NCBI RefSeq assembly: GCF_001468085.1
Contig: NZ_LNZB01000009.1
Coordinates: 1 to 40,215 of the forward strand
Source: Legionella waltersii
GTDB taxonomy: Bacteria; Pseudomonadota; Gammaproteobacteria; Legionellales; Legionellaceae
Direction of reading: 5' to 3'
Length of the DNA: 40,215 bases
Shown here: positions 24,718 through 32,966 of the stretch, piece after piece
Layout: the number at the start of each line of letters is the position of its first letter
Numbering within the stretch: position 1 is the stretch's first letter
The notes under the pieces: generated by a model
What the model was told of the DNA's origin: nothing
Database searches by the model: none
Seen by the model: only the letters and a program-made list of their open reading frames with translations
Position numbers and translations under genes: made by a program

Positions 24718-25648
24718 CGATGACTATCGCGCCTTGATTGGATATTGTTGTCATGAAAGAGTCACTTTCTATTCCTTTCTTCTTAAACTCTAGGCTCATG
24801 TGCTTCGCAATAGTAAGTGCTTGTGATTTTTCTTTCGCAAAGGCAAACATAGTAGGACCGGATCCTGAAATGGAACATGCTATAGCTCCATATTGATGAG
24901 CAGCCGATTTTACATCGTAAAAACCCGGTATTAGATGCGCGCGTTTAGGCTCAATAACATCATCAATACAAGCAGACTCCATTCGATCGTAGTTTTCTTC
25001 ATACAGACCACTAATAAACGCTGCCATACGTGCATTCTGCTTGACGAAGGTTGCTAAATCGACGGTCTCATTAAGTACAGCTCGAGATTCGCGAGTTGGT
25101 AATAATAAATGAGGATGAATAAGTACAACCTGCAATGGAACGACAGGTAGTTTTATAATATTTAATGGGTATAAAGATTGAATTAAAGTCATTCCACCAT
25201 ACAAACAAGGGACTACGTTGTCTCCATGCATGACTCCACAAGCGACCTTTTCACCATGCAATGCAAACTCAATCAATTGTTCCGGGGGGAGGGGATTCAA
25301 TAAGAAATGATTCAAGGCAACGACAGCAGCTACGCTACTGGCGGCTGATCCGCCAATTCCGGAACTTATCGGAATTTGTTTATTGAGGATGAGACTAAAC
25401 CCTTGTCGACTATCTAGAAACCCCAACATGGCTTGTAAAGCAACTGTTGCTGTGTTCTTTTCGCAATCATAAGGAATCAACTTGGAACCATTAATCGACT
25501 CAATGGTTAAATGAGGTTCTTTTGATTTTGTTAGAGTTACACTGTCTCCCACACCCTCAACAGCGAAACCTAGAATGTCAAAACCTACAGCCACATTAGC
25601 AGAGGTTGCAGGGGCAAACGCGGTCACTGTTTTTAGATGATTCATCAT
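24707..25648 (-). CDS. thrB: Homoserine kinase
   Basis: This GHMP-family kinase phosphorylates homoserine with ATP. Its 313 residues match the usual length. Visible motifs are the N-terminal PATSANVAVGFDILGFA, the GHMP ATP loop PISSGIGGSAASSVAAV and the C-terminal ISGSGPTMFAF. The start overlaps the thrA stop (ATGA), so translation is probably coupled. A second ATG follows the first directly. Confidence 0.95.
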   Translation of the reverse strand: MMNHLKTVTAFAPATSANVAVGFDILGFAVEGVGDSVTLTKSKEPHLTIESINGSKLIPYDCEKNTATVALQAMLGFLDSRQGFSLILNKQIPISSGIGGSAASSVAAVVALNHFLLNPLPPEQLIEFALHGEKVACGVMHGDNVVPCLYGGMTLIQSLYPLNIIKLPVVPLQVVLIHPHLLLPTRESRAVLNETVDLATFVKQNARMAAFISGLYEENYDRMESACIDDVIEPKRAHLIPGFYDVKSAAHQYGAIACSISGSGPTMFAFAKEKSQALTIAKHMSLEFKKKGIESDSFMTTISNQGAIVIDEK

Positions 25649-28056
25649 AACATGGACGCCAATTTTAATAAGTCAGCGAATACTCCTGCTGCAGTGACAT
25701 CTTTTCCTGCACCGGGACCTTGAATAATTAATGGTTGTTTATCATAACGCTTACTTTGAATTAATAGTATATTATCAGTACCTTGAGTATTCGCAAAAGG
25801 GTGAGACGAAGGATATCCATTCAGGGAAATACTAATTTTTCCATGCTGTATCACGCCAACATAGGCGATTGCGGTGTTTTTTTTCAATAAATGTTGTATT
25901 AACTGTTCTATTTTGGATTGATGGTTTTTTAAATGAGTTAAAAAATTCTCAACCGACCCATTCATAAGACTCACTGGCACCAAGTTTAATAATTCCACTT
26001 CTTCTAGAGCATTTTCATACCCAAGTTCTCTACCCAAGCAGATGAATTTTCGAGCGACGTCAAGTCCAGTTAGATCCTCCCGAGGATCTGGTTCAGTGTA
26101 CCCAAGCTTATAGGCTTGCAAAACGCTGTCCGCAAATGAAGCACCATGAGCACATTGATGAAATATATAAGACAATGTCCCCGAAACAACGCCTTCTATA
26201 CGTTTAATAACATCACCTGTAGCGAGTAATTCTTGGATGGTTTTAATGATTGGTAAGCCTGCACAAACGGTTGTTTCATATAAATAGTGGCGATTATGGT
26301 CAGCCACACAAGATTGAAGTTCTTTATACTGTTTCATAGTCGCGGAATTAGCCTTTTTATTGGGGGTAACTATGTGACAACCATTTTTTATGATGTTGAT
26401 GTATTCATCGGCTACTTCGCTAGAGGTGGTACAATCAATGATCACTGAATGTGGTATTTCAGCGCTGGCGATATGGGCTAGAAATTGCTTTAGATTCTTG
26501 TTGAGAGGATTTTGTTTGAGTTGATTTTGCCAAGTTGTCAAATCACTGTTATTGTCATTTAGCAACATGGCTTTGGAATTCATTATTCCACGTATCTGTA
26601 AATCCACGTTCATTTCTTGTTTTAAACGAAGTCGATTGGCTTTAATTTGCTTGATTAATGTAGAGCCTACCCCCCCTGGGCCAATAAGCCCTATAGACAG
26701 TGTTTTGCTCGATAAATAAAATCCACCATGCAAGGCTCTTAATGCCCGTTGAACATGATGATTACGAATAACAATGGAAATATTGCGTTCAGAAGAACCC
26801 TGCGCGATTGCGAGTACATTAATATTCGCTCTAAACATCATTTCAAAGAATTTCGCAGCAACCCCTGGCGTACCTGACATTTTATCGCCTACTGCTGAAA
26901 CTACAGCGCATTGATTGATTAATTCAACATTTTGAATGAGATCATGTGCTAATTCATCATTGAATTCGTCGCGAATGAAATTCAATGCATCACTGCCGTA
27001 CTCCTCTTTGACAACAATACTGATTGAGTGTTCTGAACTTGCTTGGCTGATTAAAATCACCGAAATATTGGCTCTTGCCAAAGCATTAAACAAACGACCT
27101 GCTGCTCCGCACAAGCCTAATAATCCACTTCCTTCAAGATTAATCATTGCTACATGTGCAATGGAGCTCAGTCCCCTGATGATAAATTTCGAGATCTCAG
27201 GGTTTTTACAAATTTTAGTTCCTGGCGCATTTAATTTATGAAAATTCTTGATGATGATTGGAATATTCGCTTCGATTGCTGGTTGAACTGATTGTGGGTG
27301 TAATATGGATGCTCCAAAATAGGCAAGTTCAGCTGCTTCTTGATAACTTAATTCCGAAATGGCAAAGGCTGATTTAACCAGTTTAGGATCAGCTGTATAA
27401 ATTCCGTCAACATCAGTCCATTTTATAAATTGCTCAGCATTAATCAGTTTTGCGATAATTGCTGCAGAGTAATCAGTGCCATTAAAACCCAGTAATGCTC
27501 TTTGACCATTTGTTGTTCTGGCTACAAACCCAGGCATAACAATGATTGTAGAGGAGCATTCCCGAAGTTTTTTTTGTAATCGTCTGTTGGTTTCTTTCCA
27601 ATTGATATTGACCATTCCCTGATGGCTTTGAATAGTGATGATTTCACCAGCATCTATCCATTCGGCATTCATGCAGGAAGCTATGATTTTACTAGACCAA
27701 TACTCTCCATAACCTAAAAGCCAATCTCTTTGTTGTTCTGAATAGCTACCTAAAAGACTTATGCTTTGCAATAATGCGAAAATATCGTTTTTATCTCGAA
27801 TTAGCTCAGCCTCTAATAAGGAGTTTTTATTTGTCGATTTAATGATCTCTAAATGCTTGTTAATGATTTGATTGAGTTTGGATGTGTACAGTTTTTTTTG
27901 ACTGGCTAATTGCAAGCAGGTTAATAATTCTTGGGTTGTGCCGTAGGAGGCAGAAATCACTAAAATACACGGAGTTTCTGAAGTAATTTGAGAAACTTGA
28001 AGATAATTCTCAATTGAACGTAAACAACTACCACCTACTTTGTTGACAGTCGTCAT
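25645..28056 (-). CDS. thrA: Bifunctional aspartokinase/homoserine dehydrogenase I
   Basis: The 803-residue protein (E. coli: 820) has an aspartokinase part at about 1-450 with GFNGTDYSAAIIAKL and WTDVDGIYTADPK, two ACT-type regulatory segments (VAMINLEGSGLLGLCG; CAVVSAVGDKMSGTPG) and a homoserine dehydrogenase part with the nucleotide loop IGLIGPGGVGSTL and the catalytic-site stretch VVSGTLSYIF. The N-terminal kinase motif reads KVGGSCL where most family members have KFGGTS, a mild departure. I see no Thr/Ile-rich leader peptide or attenuator in the 118 bases upstream, and no clear ribosome site. Confidence 0.95.
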   Translation of the reverse strand: MTTVNKVGGSCLRSIENYLQVSQITSETPCILVISASYGTTQELLTCLQLASQKKLYTSKLNQIINKHLEIIKSTNKNSLLEAELIRDKNDIFALLQSISLLGSYSEQQRDWLLGYGEYWSSKIIASCMNAEWIDAGEIITIQSHQGMVNINWKETNRRLQKKLRECSSTIIVMPGFVARTTNGQRALLGFNGTDYSAAIIAKLINAEQFIKWTDVDGIYTADPKLVKSAFAISELSYQEAAELAYFGASILHPQSVQPAIEANIPIIIKNFHKLNAPGTKICKNPEISKFIIRGLSSIAHVAMINLEGSGLLGLCGAAGRLFNALARANISVILISQASSEHSISIVVKEEYGSDALNFIRDEFNDELAHDLIQNVELINQCAVVSAVGDKMSGTPGVAAKFFEMMFRANINVLAIAQGSSERNISIVIRNHHVQRALRALHGGFYLSSKTLSIGLIGPGGVGSTLIKQIKANRLRLKQEMNVDLQIRGIMNSKAMLLNDNNSDLTTWQNQLKQNPLNKNLKQFLAHIASAEIPHSVIIDCTTSSEVADEYINIIKNGCHIVTPNKKANSATMKQYKELQSCVADHNRHYLYETTVCAGLPIIKTIQELLATGDVIKRIEGVVSGTLSYIFHQCAHGASFADSVLQAYKLGYTEPDPREDLTGLDVARKFICLGRELGYENALEEVELLNLVPVSLMNGSVENFLTHLKNHQSKIEQLIQHLLKKNTAIAYVGVIQHGKISISLNGYPSSHPFANTQGTDNILLIQSKRYDKQPLIIQGPGAGKDVTAAGVFADLLKLASML

Positions 28057-28174
28057 GTCTTATTAAGTTTTTATTCGCCTCTTCAAAGTGTAGACCATTT
28101 CAGAGAGTTAGGTCATGTTTAAATAGGTTCATCCCGCAGGGGATCGACACGATTGCTTAATTTTTTAGCTCCAT

Positions 28175-28681
28175 TTAAGGAAACAAGCGCATTGACGACT
28201 TTTGGTAGTCGTACAAATTGAAGCCCACAGGTATTTTGGCGCCGTCGTTTTTGAATGCTCTGTCAAGTGCATCGAAAATAATACCTTCCGTTACGTCGGT
28301 GATGGGTGTTGATTTTTTGAGTTCTAAATCGCTAATTTTGAAGGTTAGATCAGCTATTTCTCGCTCACAATAAGCATTGTTGGCTGGGAGTGCTTTTCTG
28401 CGATTAAATAGCAATTGAAGCTCATCATCAATTGCTTTTAATTCCATTGCATGAGAGGCATTCATAGCAGATTCAATGACAGTAATGATCGATATTGGGT
28501 TTTCTTTGTAGGTGTTAATTAGCAAAGCACAATAGTGGGAAAGTAAGCTTACTTCTCGTTGATAATTATTTTCAACTTTATTTTTTTTATACCGAAGCGC
28601 GTTAATACTGTGTTTTTGCAATAACTCGTAGAGATCATGTCTTGTTTTAGGAGACGACTTTCCTTTGGAGAGCGGGTACAT
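28175..28681 (-). CDS. Uncharacterised helical protein of 168 residues
   Basis: I do not recognise this protein. It is soluble and mostly helical, with a basic first third (NALRYKKNKVENNYQREV) and an acidic, Leu-rich coiled stretch around residues 80-125 (AIDDELQLLFNRRKALP; EREIADLTFKISDLELKK). No signal peptide. GGAG lies seven bases before the ATG at 28681 and four before the adjacent ATG at 28684; a longer start at 28699 has no ribosome site. It stands 118 bases upstream of thrA on the same strand and could be co-transcribed with it, but looks unrelated to threonine synthesis. Confidence 0.65.
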   Translation of the reverse strand: MYPLSKGKSSPKTRHDLYELLQKHSINALRYKKNKVENNYQREVSLLSHYCALLINTYKENPISIITVIESAMNASHAMELKAIDDELQLLFNRRKALPANNAYCEREIADLTFKISDLELKKSTPITDVTEGIIFDALDRAFKNDGAKIPVGFNLYDYQKSSMRLFP

Positions 28682-28962
28682 CATGAAACTCCATTTCATA
28701 AAGGCTTATTTAAATTATAGTAGTAATTGTTGTATATAGTAGGGCATGGACACATAAAATATGTGTAAATTTTGATTAATTTGTGGGATTAGGATTTACG
28801 CAAAACCCTGAGACCATTTTACACTCCTGTAAGCACAAAAAAAAAAGACCTCAGGACTTCTAAATAACACCCTTCAATTTCCACTTCGTCCCACGAATGG
28901 GGAGAAGGTTCCAGAAGGGCAGATGAGGGGTTAATTGTTTGAAGCTATCTAGTTTATCTGGT

Positions 28963-29101
28963 GCACTTGGTGCTTGAAATGCTTACGAAAAACACCCAAT
29001 CTCTTCGTTAAAAAGTAGTTTTAATTTGGTCATTTAGTTGATCTAAACTCCCTCATTAAAAGGACTTTCTGCCTCGAGCTTAGGGTTTTTCGTAAGTCCT
29101 G
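28963..29101. repeat. MITE-like palindromic repeat, copy 4
   Basis: It matches copy 1 in the same orientation, from the GTGCTTGAAATGC flank through GCTTACGAAAAACACCC to a TAGGGTTTTTCGTAAGTCC end. The inner arms still nearly pair but differ in sequence from copies 1 and 3. At 28789-28811 GGATTTACGCAAAACCCTG looks like the end of a further, degraded copy. These two account for part of the 519-base gap before the next gene; the rest shows nothing I can name. Confidence 0.75.
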
Positions 29102-29200
29102 GACCTGTTTCATAAAGTCAAAAATAAGACTGTCTGAGCAAAAATTATAATAAATCCTATAATTAAGTTATCACTTATGATTCATATAGGATGGTTGGCT

Positions 29201-31072
29201 ATGTGGAGAGTCGGCTTCAATTATGTCAGACGAAATATGTCACGTAATCTGACAAAGACTTTATCGGAGATTCCTATAGATTTGAGGAGTGCAACAGACG
29301 TTTATGTCACAGGTAAACCTTCTGAAAGGCATTACTCATTAATTGCTGGATATCGATCAGCCATTTTACTCGGACGGAAAAGGTTTACAGGGGCTATTCA
29401 AACAGAAATAGGGAGAACAATTATCACCATAGCCCATGAGGATGACAGAGTGCTCACTCGCGTCATACCTACAGAACCGGCTGCACAGGCAATGGTTGTA
29501 TGTCACACCCAAAAAAAACAAAACAGGGGAATAGAGGTCAATGAGTTTTTGATCATCTCAAAAGAACAAACTCCTAAGGTACTCAGTACATCAAATAGAG
29601 ATCTTGACAGACATCTTCGAAAACAAAGGAATTTGACCCGTGTGGAAAGACAAGATCCTGATGAGGCGATCGTTTCTACAGATACCGTTGTCGGGGAGGT
29701 AGTGATAGACATTGCTGGCCCCTATTTCGGAGGTAATCCAACTCATTTTCTCCCCCGGACTCTTGAAGAAGCCATTTACCCAGATGCGACTTTATTTACA
29801 ACCCGGAGTATTAATGATTATAGAGATATACGTGAAGAGATTGAAAGTCATGGGCCAAGAATATCGGGGCACAAAAATATGCTGTTTGTTAAAGATGAGG
29901 ATGGAAATTATAAGACTGTTCCCTTGGAATCAAGAGTTTTTGTTAATTCGACATTGCATCGTGGCATGAAAAAAGGGCCCGATGGTAACTATCATCCAAC
30001 AACATGCTACACCGCGGGCTCATCACTGGTTAACCACTCTAAATCATCTATTGTACAGCGACATGATGGTTCAACCATACAAACAATATCCATTTTAACT
30101 AACGCTACTGCAGATGTCTTAGGCCATTGGGTATTGAGTGGTGCTAACCAACTGTTAGGTGTTAATAGAGAAAACATGTCTGGTTTAAAAAAGATGTACT
30201 CTAAACGTGGAGTCATTGAAACCCTTGTTGTTCATCAAGGGGCAGGTCGATGGTTGAACAATTTATCTTTGTTTGCTACAGGAACTCCATTTGATATGAC
30301 GACAATCACCATCCATCGTGATAAAGAGGGCAATCCTTTGAATATTATGGTCCATAAAAGAACAAAGCCTTGGCCAGCCAATGAATCGTTGATTGAATTA
30401 AAGGGGCCTGATGGAAAAACACAATTTGTGCTTTACGATAGCCTTATCCCTACCTCCGGATTTTGGCGATGTTTAACCGTTGGCAAGTTAACTACTCCAA
30501 TTATGAGTGAAAGTATGATTCAAGGTTCGATTCATGAAGGTCAATTAGGTGAAATCACCGATCCAGAATTATTAGAAGATATGAGATCGCAAAATGAGAA
30601 AGGTCGATATACGTTCGGTGAATTGCTTGGCGAACATGTGCCTATTAGTATGTTGTTGTCTGCGGCGGGTTGTAATCGAACTGACGAGAGAGCTAGGGTA
30701 ACACTTGTTTCTAAAACCGGGGAATTTGATAACGATAAAATCATTAGAGATTTTATCGAACAAGATCCAAGATCGATGGAATATTATTTTTGTGGCCGGG
30801 CAGCACGGGTGTTGGCTGAAAATTTGGACAAGGCTTTTGAAGCAAATTATACGCTTTGGGATGAGAATGAAAGTGTTCGTAATTTATGGTCAATCGTTAC
30901 TTCAGCAACTCCTATGTATGAAGATCTGGAACAATGCATTAAAAAATACGCAACAGTGATAAACGAAGTGATGCAGGATCCTGTTGAGATTGAGCGAATG
31001 AATGAACAAATGAAATGGGCAAAAGAAGCTTATGATACAACGATGGTATACGCCCGAACATTGGCACAATAA
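29201..31072 (+). CDS. Large uncharacterised protein with a CX5R motif, effector candidate
   Basis: I do not recognise the family of this protein (about 623 residues). It is soluble, with no signal peptide. Near residue 491 AAGCNRTDERARV fits the Cys-X5-Arg phosphate loop of protein and phosphoinositide phosphatases, with an acidic residue before Arg as in CKSGKDRTG-type loops; the usual Ser/Thr after Arg is Ala. The N-terminal half is beta-rich (VVGEVVIDIAGPYFGG), the last 130 residues are helical and acidic. The start is uncertain: ATG 29177, 29201 or 29237. I prefer 29201, which has AGG about ten bases upstream. Phosphatase activity is inference from one motif. Confidence 0.65.
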   Translation: MWRVGFNYVRRNMSRNLTKTLSEIPIDLRSATDVYVTGKPSERHYSLIAGYRSAILLGRKRFTGAIQTEIGRTIITIAHEDDRVLTRVIPTEPAAQAMVVCHTQKKQNRGIEVNEFLIISKEQTPKVLSTSNRDLDRHLRKQRNLTRVERQDPDEAIVSTDTVVGEVVIDIAGPYFGGNPTHFLPRTLEEAIYPDATLFTTRSINDYRDIREEIESHGPRISGHKNMLFVKDEDGNYKTVPLESRVFVNSTLHRGMKKGPDGNYHPTTCYTAGSSLVNHSKSSIVQRHDGSTIQTISILTNATADVLGHWVLSGANQLLGVNRENMSGLKKMYSKRGVIETLVVHQGAGRWLNNLSLFATGTPFDMTTITIHRDKEGNPLNIMVHKRTKPWPANESLIELKGPDGKTQFVLYDSLIPTSGFWRCLTVGKLTTPIMSESMIQGSIHEGQLGEITDPELLEDMRSQNEKGRYTFGELLGEHVPISMLLSAAGCNRTDERARVTLVSKTGEFDNDKIIRDFIEQDPRSMEYYFCGRAARVLAENLDKAFEANYTLWDENESVRNLWSIVTSATPMYEDLEQCIKKYATVINEVMQDPVEIERMNEQMKWAKEAYDTTMVYARTLAQ

Positions 31073-31109
31073 TGGATATAGTGCTTTACACATTTATTCT
31101 TAGGAAAAT

Positions 31110-31137
31110 TTGTAATCATACTTGTATCATGTATAAT
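31110..31137 (+). promoter_or_regulatory. Sigma70-like promoter of the DCC-family gene
   Basis: TTGTAA and a perfect TATAAT are 16 bases apart, and the start codon lies 35 bases after the -10 box. The spacing and match are good for a reading by eye. Confidence 0.55.
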
Positions 31138-31171
31138 ACACCCACGATTGGTTTATTAAAGGGAATACATT

Positions 31172-31696
31172 ATGCATAGTCGTCTCAACGGAATTTTCTT
31201 GAAGTCCGTATTAGGAGCAACTAGAGTGGCGTTACCGAGAAATCGCCCGGTTATCAACGTCCCTAATCGTTCTCTAGCAACAAACGCACCTGAATCTTCT
31301 AATGAAATTGAATCTCTTCCAGGAAACTGCATTGTTTATGATGGCAGTTGCCCAGTATGTTCTTTAGCGGTAAAAAAATTAAAGCGCCCGGATGTGGAAG
31401 CTATCAATGCCCGCGAAAATCCTGAACTAGCCAAGAAATTGAAAGAGAAGGGTTATGATTTAGACAAGGGGATGGTGGTAAGCGGTCCTCAGGGCGAAGT
31501 CCATTTTGGTGCTGAGGCAATTCAGGAAATGGGTCGGCAAACGGGAGGTTTATCCGGTCGGTTTCTAAATTCCTCATGGATGAACTCAGTATATCCCTTA
31601 ATGCGGGCAGTCAGAAACAGCTTGATTCCTGAAAGCATCGCTGAACAACAAGCAAGGGAAGAGGCTGGTTCTAATAATAAATCCAATAAGATTTAA
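31172..31696 (+). CDS. DCC-family (DUF393) thiol-disulfide oxidoreductase-like protein
   Basis: Residues 53-63 (CIVYDGSCPVC) hold the YDGxCxxC mark of the DCC/DUF393 family, thioredoxin-like proteins thought to act in redox reactions; Cys60 and Cys63 would be the active pair. Later GAEAIQEMGRQTGGL fits the family core. The first 40 residues have no acidic residue and six basic ones, with hydrophobic patches and NRSLATNAP before the first Glu at 41. That resembles a mitochondrial presequence more than a bacterial signal peptide. AAAGGGAA precedes the ATG, and a good promoter lies upstream. The protein has 174 residues, longer than simple DCC proteins because of this extension. Confidence 0.8.
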   Translation: MHSRLNGIFLKSVLGATRVALPRNRPVINVPNRSLATNAPESSNEIESLPGNCIVYDGSCPVCSLAVKKLKRPDVEAINARENPELAKKLKEKGYDLDKGMVVSGPQGEVHFGAEAIQEMGRQTGGLSGRFLNSSWMNSVYPLMRAVRNSLIPESIAEQQAREEAGSNNKSNKI

Positions 31697-31771
31697 TGGA
31701 TTAGGAAGGGGGGGCAAATGACCCTGCTTCCTACGTGAAATCAGTACCCCCTACGAACTGAGATTTAAGAG

Positions 31772-31817
31772 CGGTATCCAGAACAATGTTTCACACCTAT
31801 CAGAACCTTGGATACCG
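31772..31817. repeat. Inverted repeat between convergent genes
   Basis: CGGTATCCA and TGGATACCG form a perfect 9-base stem around a 28-base loop, which also holds a CAGAAC repeat. No T-run follows. A stem TAGGAAG/CTTCCTA also lies at about 31702-31733. Either could take part in ending transcription of the DCC gene. Confidence 0.35.
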
Positions 31818-31909
31818 TACATAAAATGCGGTAGGCATGGGGTTTTCGTACGCCCCGATGATATTCAATTTTCGTGTAGACCTCTCCCCATTAATGCCAT
31901 TAACTCTAT

Positions 31910-32221
31910 TTACTGAGGTTTAATTTGTTGTTGTACTTGAGCGATTTGTTGCTGCAAAGTAGTCTGAATTTGTTTCATTTGATCTTGCGTTTGGGAATTC
32001 ACTGTTTGAATTTGATTTTGTAAATCCGTTTGCATTTGCTTTATCTGAGTCTGTATTTGACTGTTTAATGCAGAAATCTGTTCTTGTTGTTGTTTTTGTA
32101 AGTCTTGTATTTGCTGTTGAATCTGGGCGTTAAGCTGAACAACCTCTGGGGAGGCAGTAGGATCTGCGTATGCCCAGTTAGAAAAAGCGATGAGCATAAC
32201 TAGTTTCAGTAAGTGTTTCAT
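31910..32221 (-). CDS. Exported Gln-rich coiled-coil protein
   Basis: A signal peptide (MKHLLKLVMLIAFSNWAYA) is followed by some 80 residues of near-continuous Gln-rich helix with recurring IQxQIxxxQ units, for example LNAQIQQQIQDLQKQQQEQI. The pattern implies a long periplasmic coiled coil that probably multimerises. AAGGA lies seven bases before the ATG. The protein of 103 residues has no catalytic motif, and I cannot name a family. Confidence 0.75.
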   Translation of the reverse strand: MKHLLKLVMLIAFSNWAYADPTASPEVVQLNAQIQQQIQDLQKQQQEQISALNSQIQTQIKQMQTDLQNQIQTVNSQTQDQMKQIQTTLQQQIAQVQQQIKPQ

Positions 32222-32317
32222 TCTAAATTCCTTTTAGGTGAGCTAACCTTCACTTTAATGAATAACTATTCATTTGAAAAGTCTAATCTTTATTTTTGTA
32301 GACAAGACAATGCAGCG

Positions 32318-32764
32318 CTAACTTCGTTTGCTGATGTGCAGCATTTTTTTGACTTCTGCAACAATCTCGTTTGAAGCATCCGTAACATGAATAGTAAACT
32401 CTTGTTCCATTTTCGTATTGCTTTTTAGTGCATCTTGAATAAGTTCGATATGCTGAGGAGTTAAGTCAAAGGTTGCAAAAACAGTTCCTCTGGCTGGTTT
32501 TTTATAGCGGATCGAAGCAGACTTGTCCCATACAGTATAGTTTTTTCCCAGTTGATGAATAAGCATGAGCATATAGAAGGGATCGCACATTGAATACAAG
32601 CTTCCACCAAAATGTGTCCCAACGTAGTTTCTATTCCAGAACTTGATATTCATTTGCACGACAATGGTTGTTAATTCGGGATTAAAGCTCTTTACTTTTA
32701 TCCCTGCTCCCAAAAAGGGTGGCCAGAATCTCATTAATTTCAAAATAGTATGAAGTTTCATCAT
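32318..32764 (-). CDS. DUF4442 hot-dog-fold thioesterase-like protein
   Basis: The 148-residue protein carries the DUF4442 pattern: RFWPPFLGAGIKV, then FWNRNYVGTHFGGSLYSM, CDPFYMLML and VWDKSASIRYKKPARGTV. These fit a single hot-dog domain related to acyl-CoA thioesterases such as YiiD/PaaI; the substrate is unknown. The open frame begins TTG ATG ATG, and I use the first ATG (32764). It stands alone. Confidence 0.85.
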   Translation of the reverse strand: MMKLHTILKLMRFWPPFLGAGIKVKSFNPELTTIVVQMNIKFWNRNYVGTHFGGSLYSMCDPFYMLMLIHQLGKNYTVWDKSASIRYKKPARGTVFATFDLTPQHIELIQDALKSNTKMEQEFTIHVTDASNEIVAEVKKMLHISKRS

Positions 32765-32966
32765 CAATTGTTCATAGGGAATGAATCACCATGATGTGTT
32801 TAGTTGATTTAACTGTCAAGGTTAATCAAGTAAGGGGATAGCACTTAGGTTAATTCTGTGCACTTACAATGAGGAAAGTTAGCGATTAAGAGACACTATC
32901 GCTCATGGAGAGAAGCATGGATTGAGTATGTACTGGTTTTGTACGACCTGGTGTGAGAGTTATTCT

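Noticed and set aside
28130..28150. Small stem ATCCC/GGGAT downstream of the 168-residue gene
   Set aside because: Only five base pairs and no T-run on either strand.
28057..28174. Search for a threonine attenuator upstream of thrA
   Set aside because: No Thr/Ile-codon-rich leader frame and no terminator with a T-run was found in this interval.
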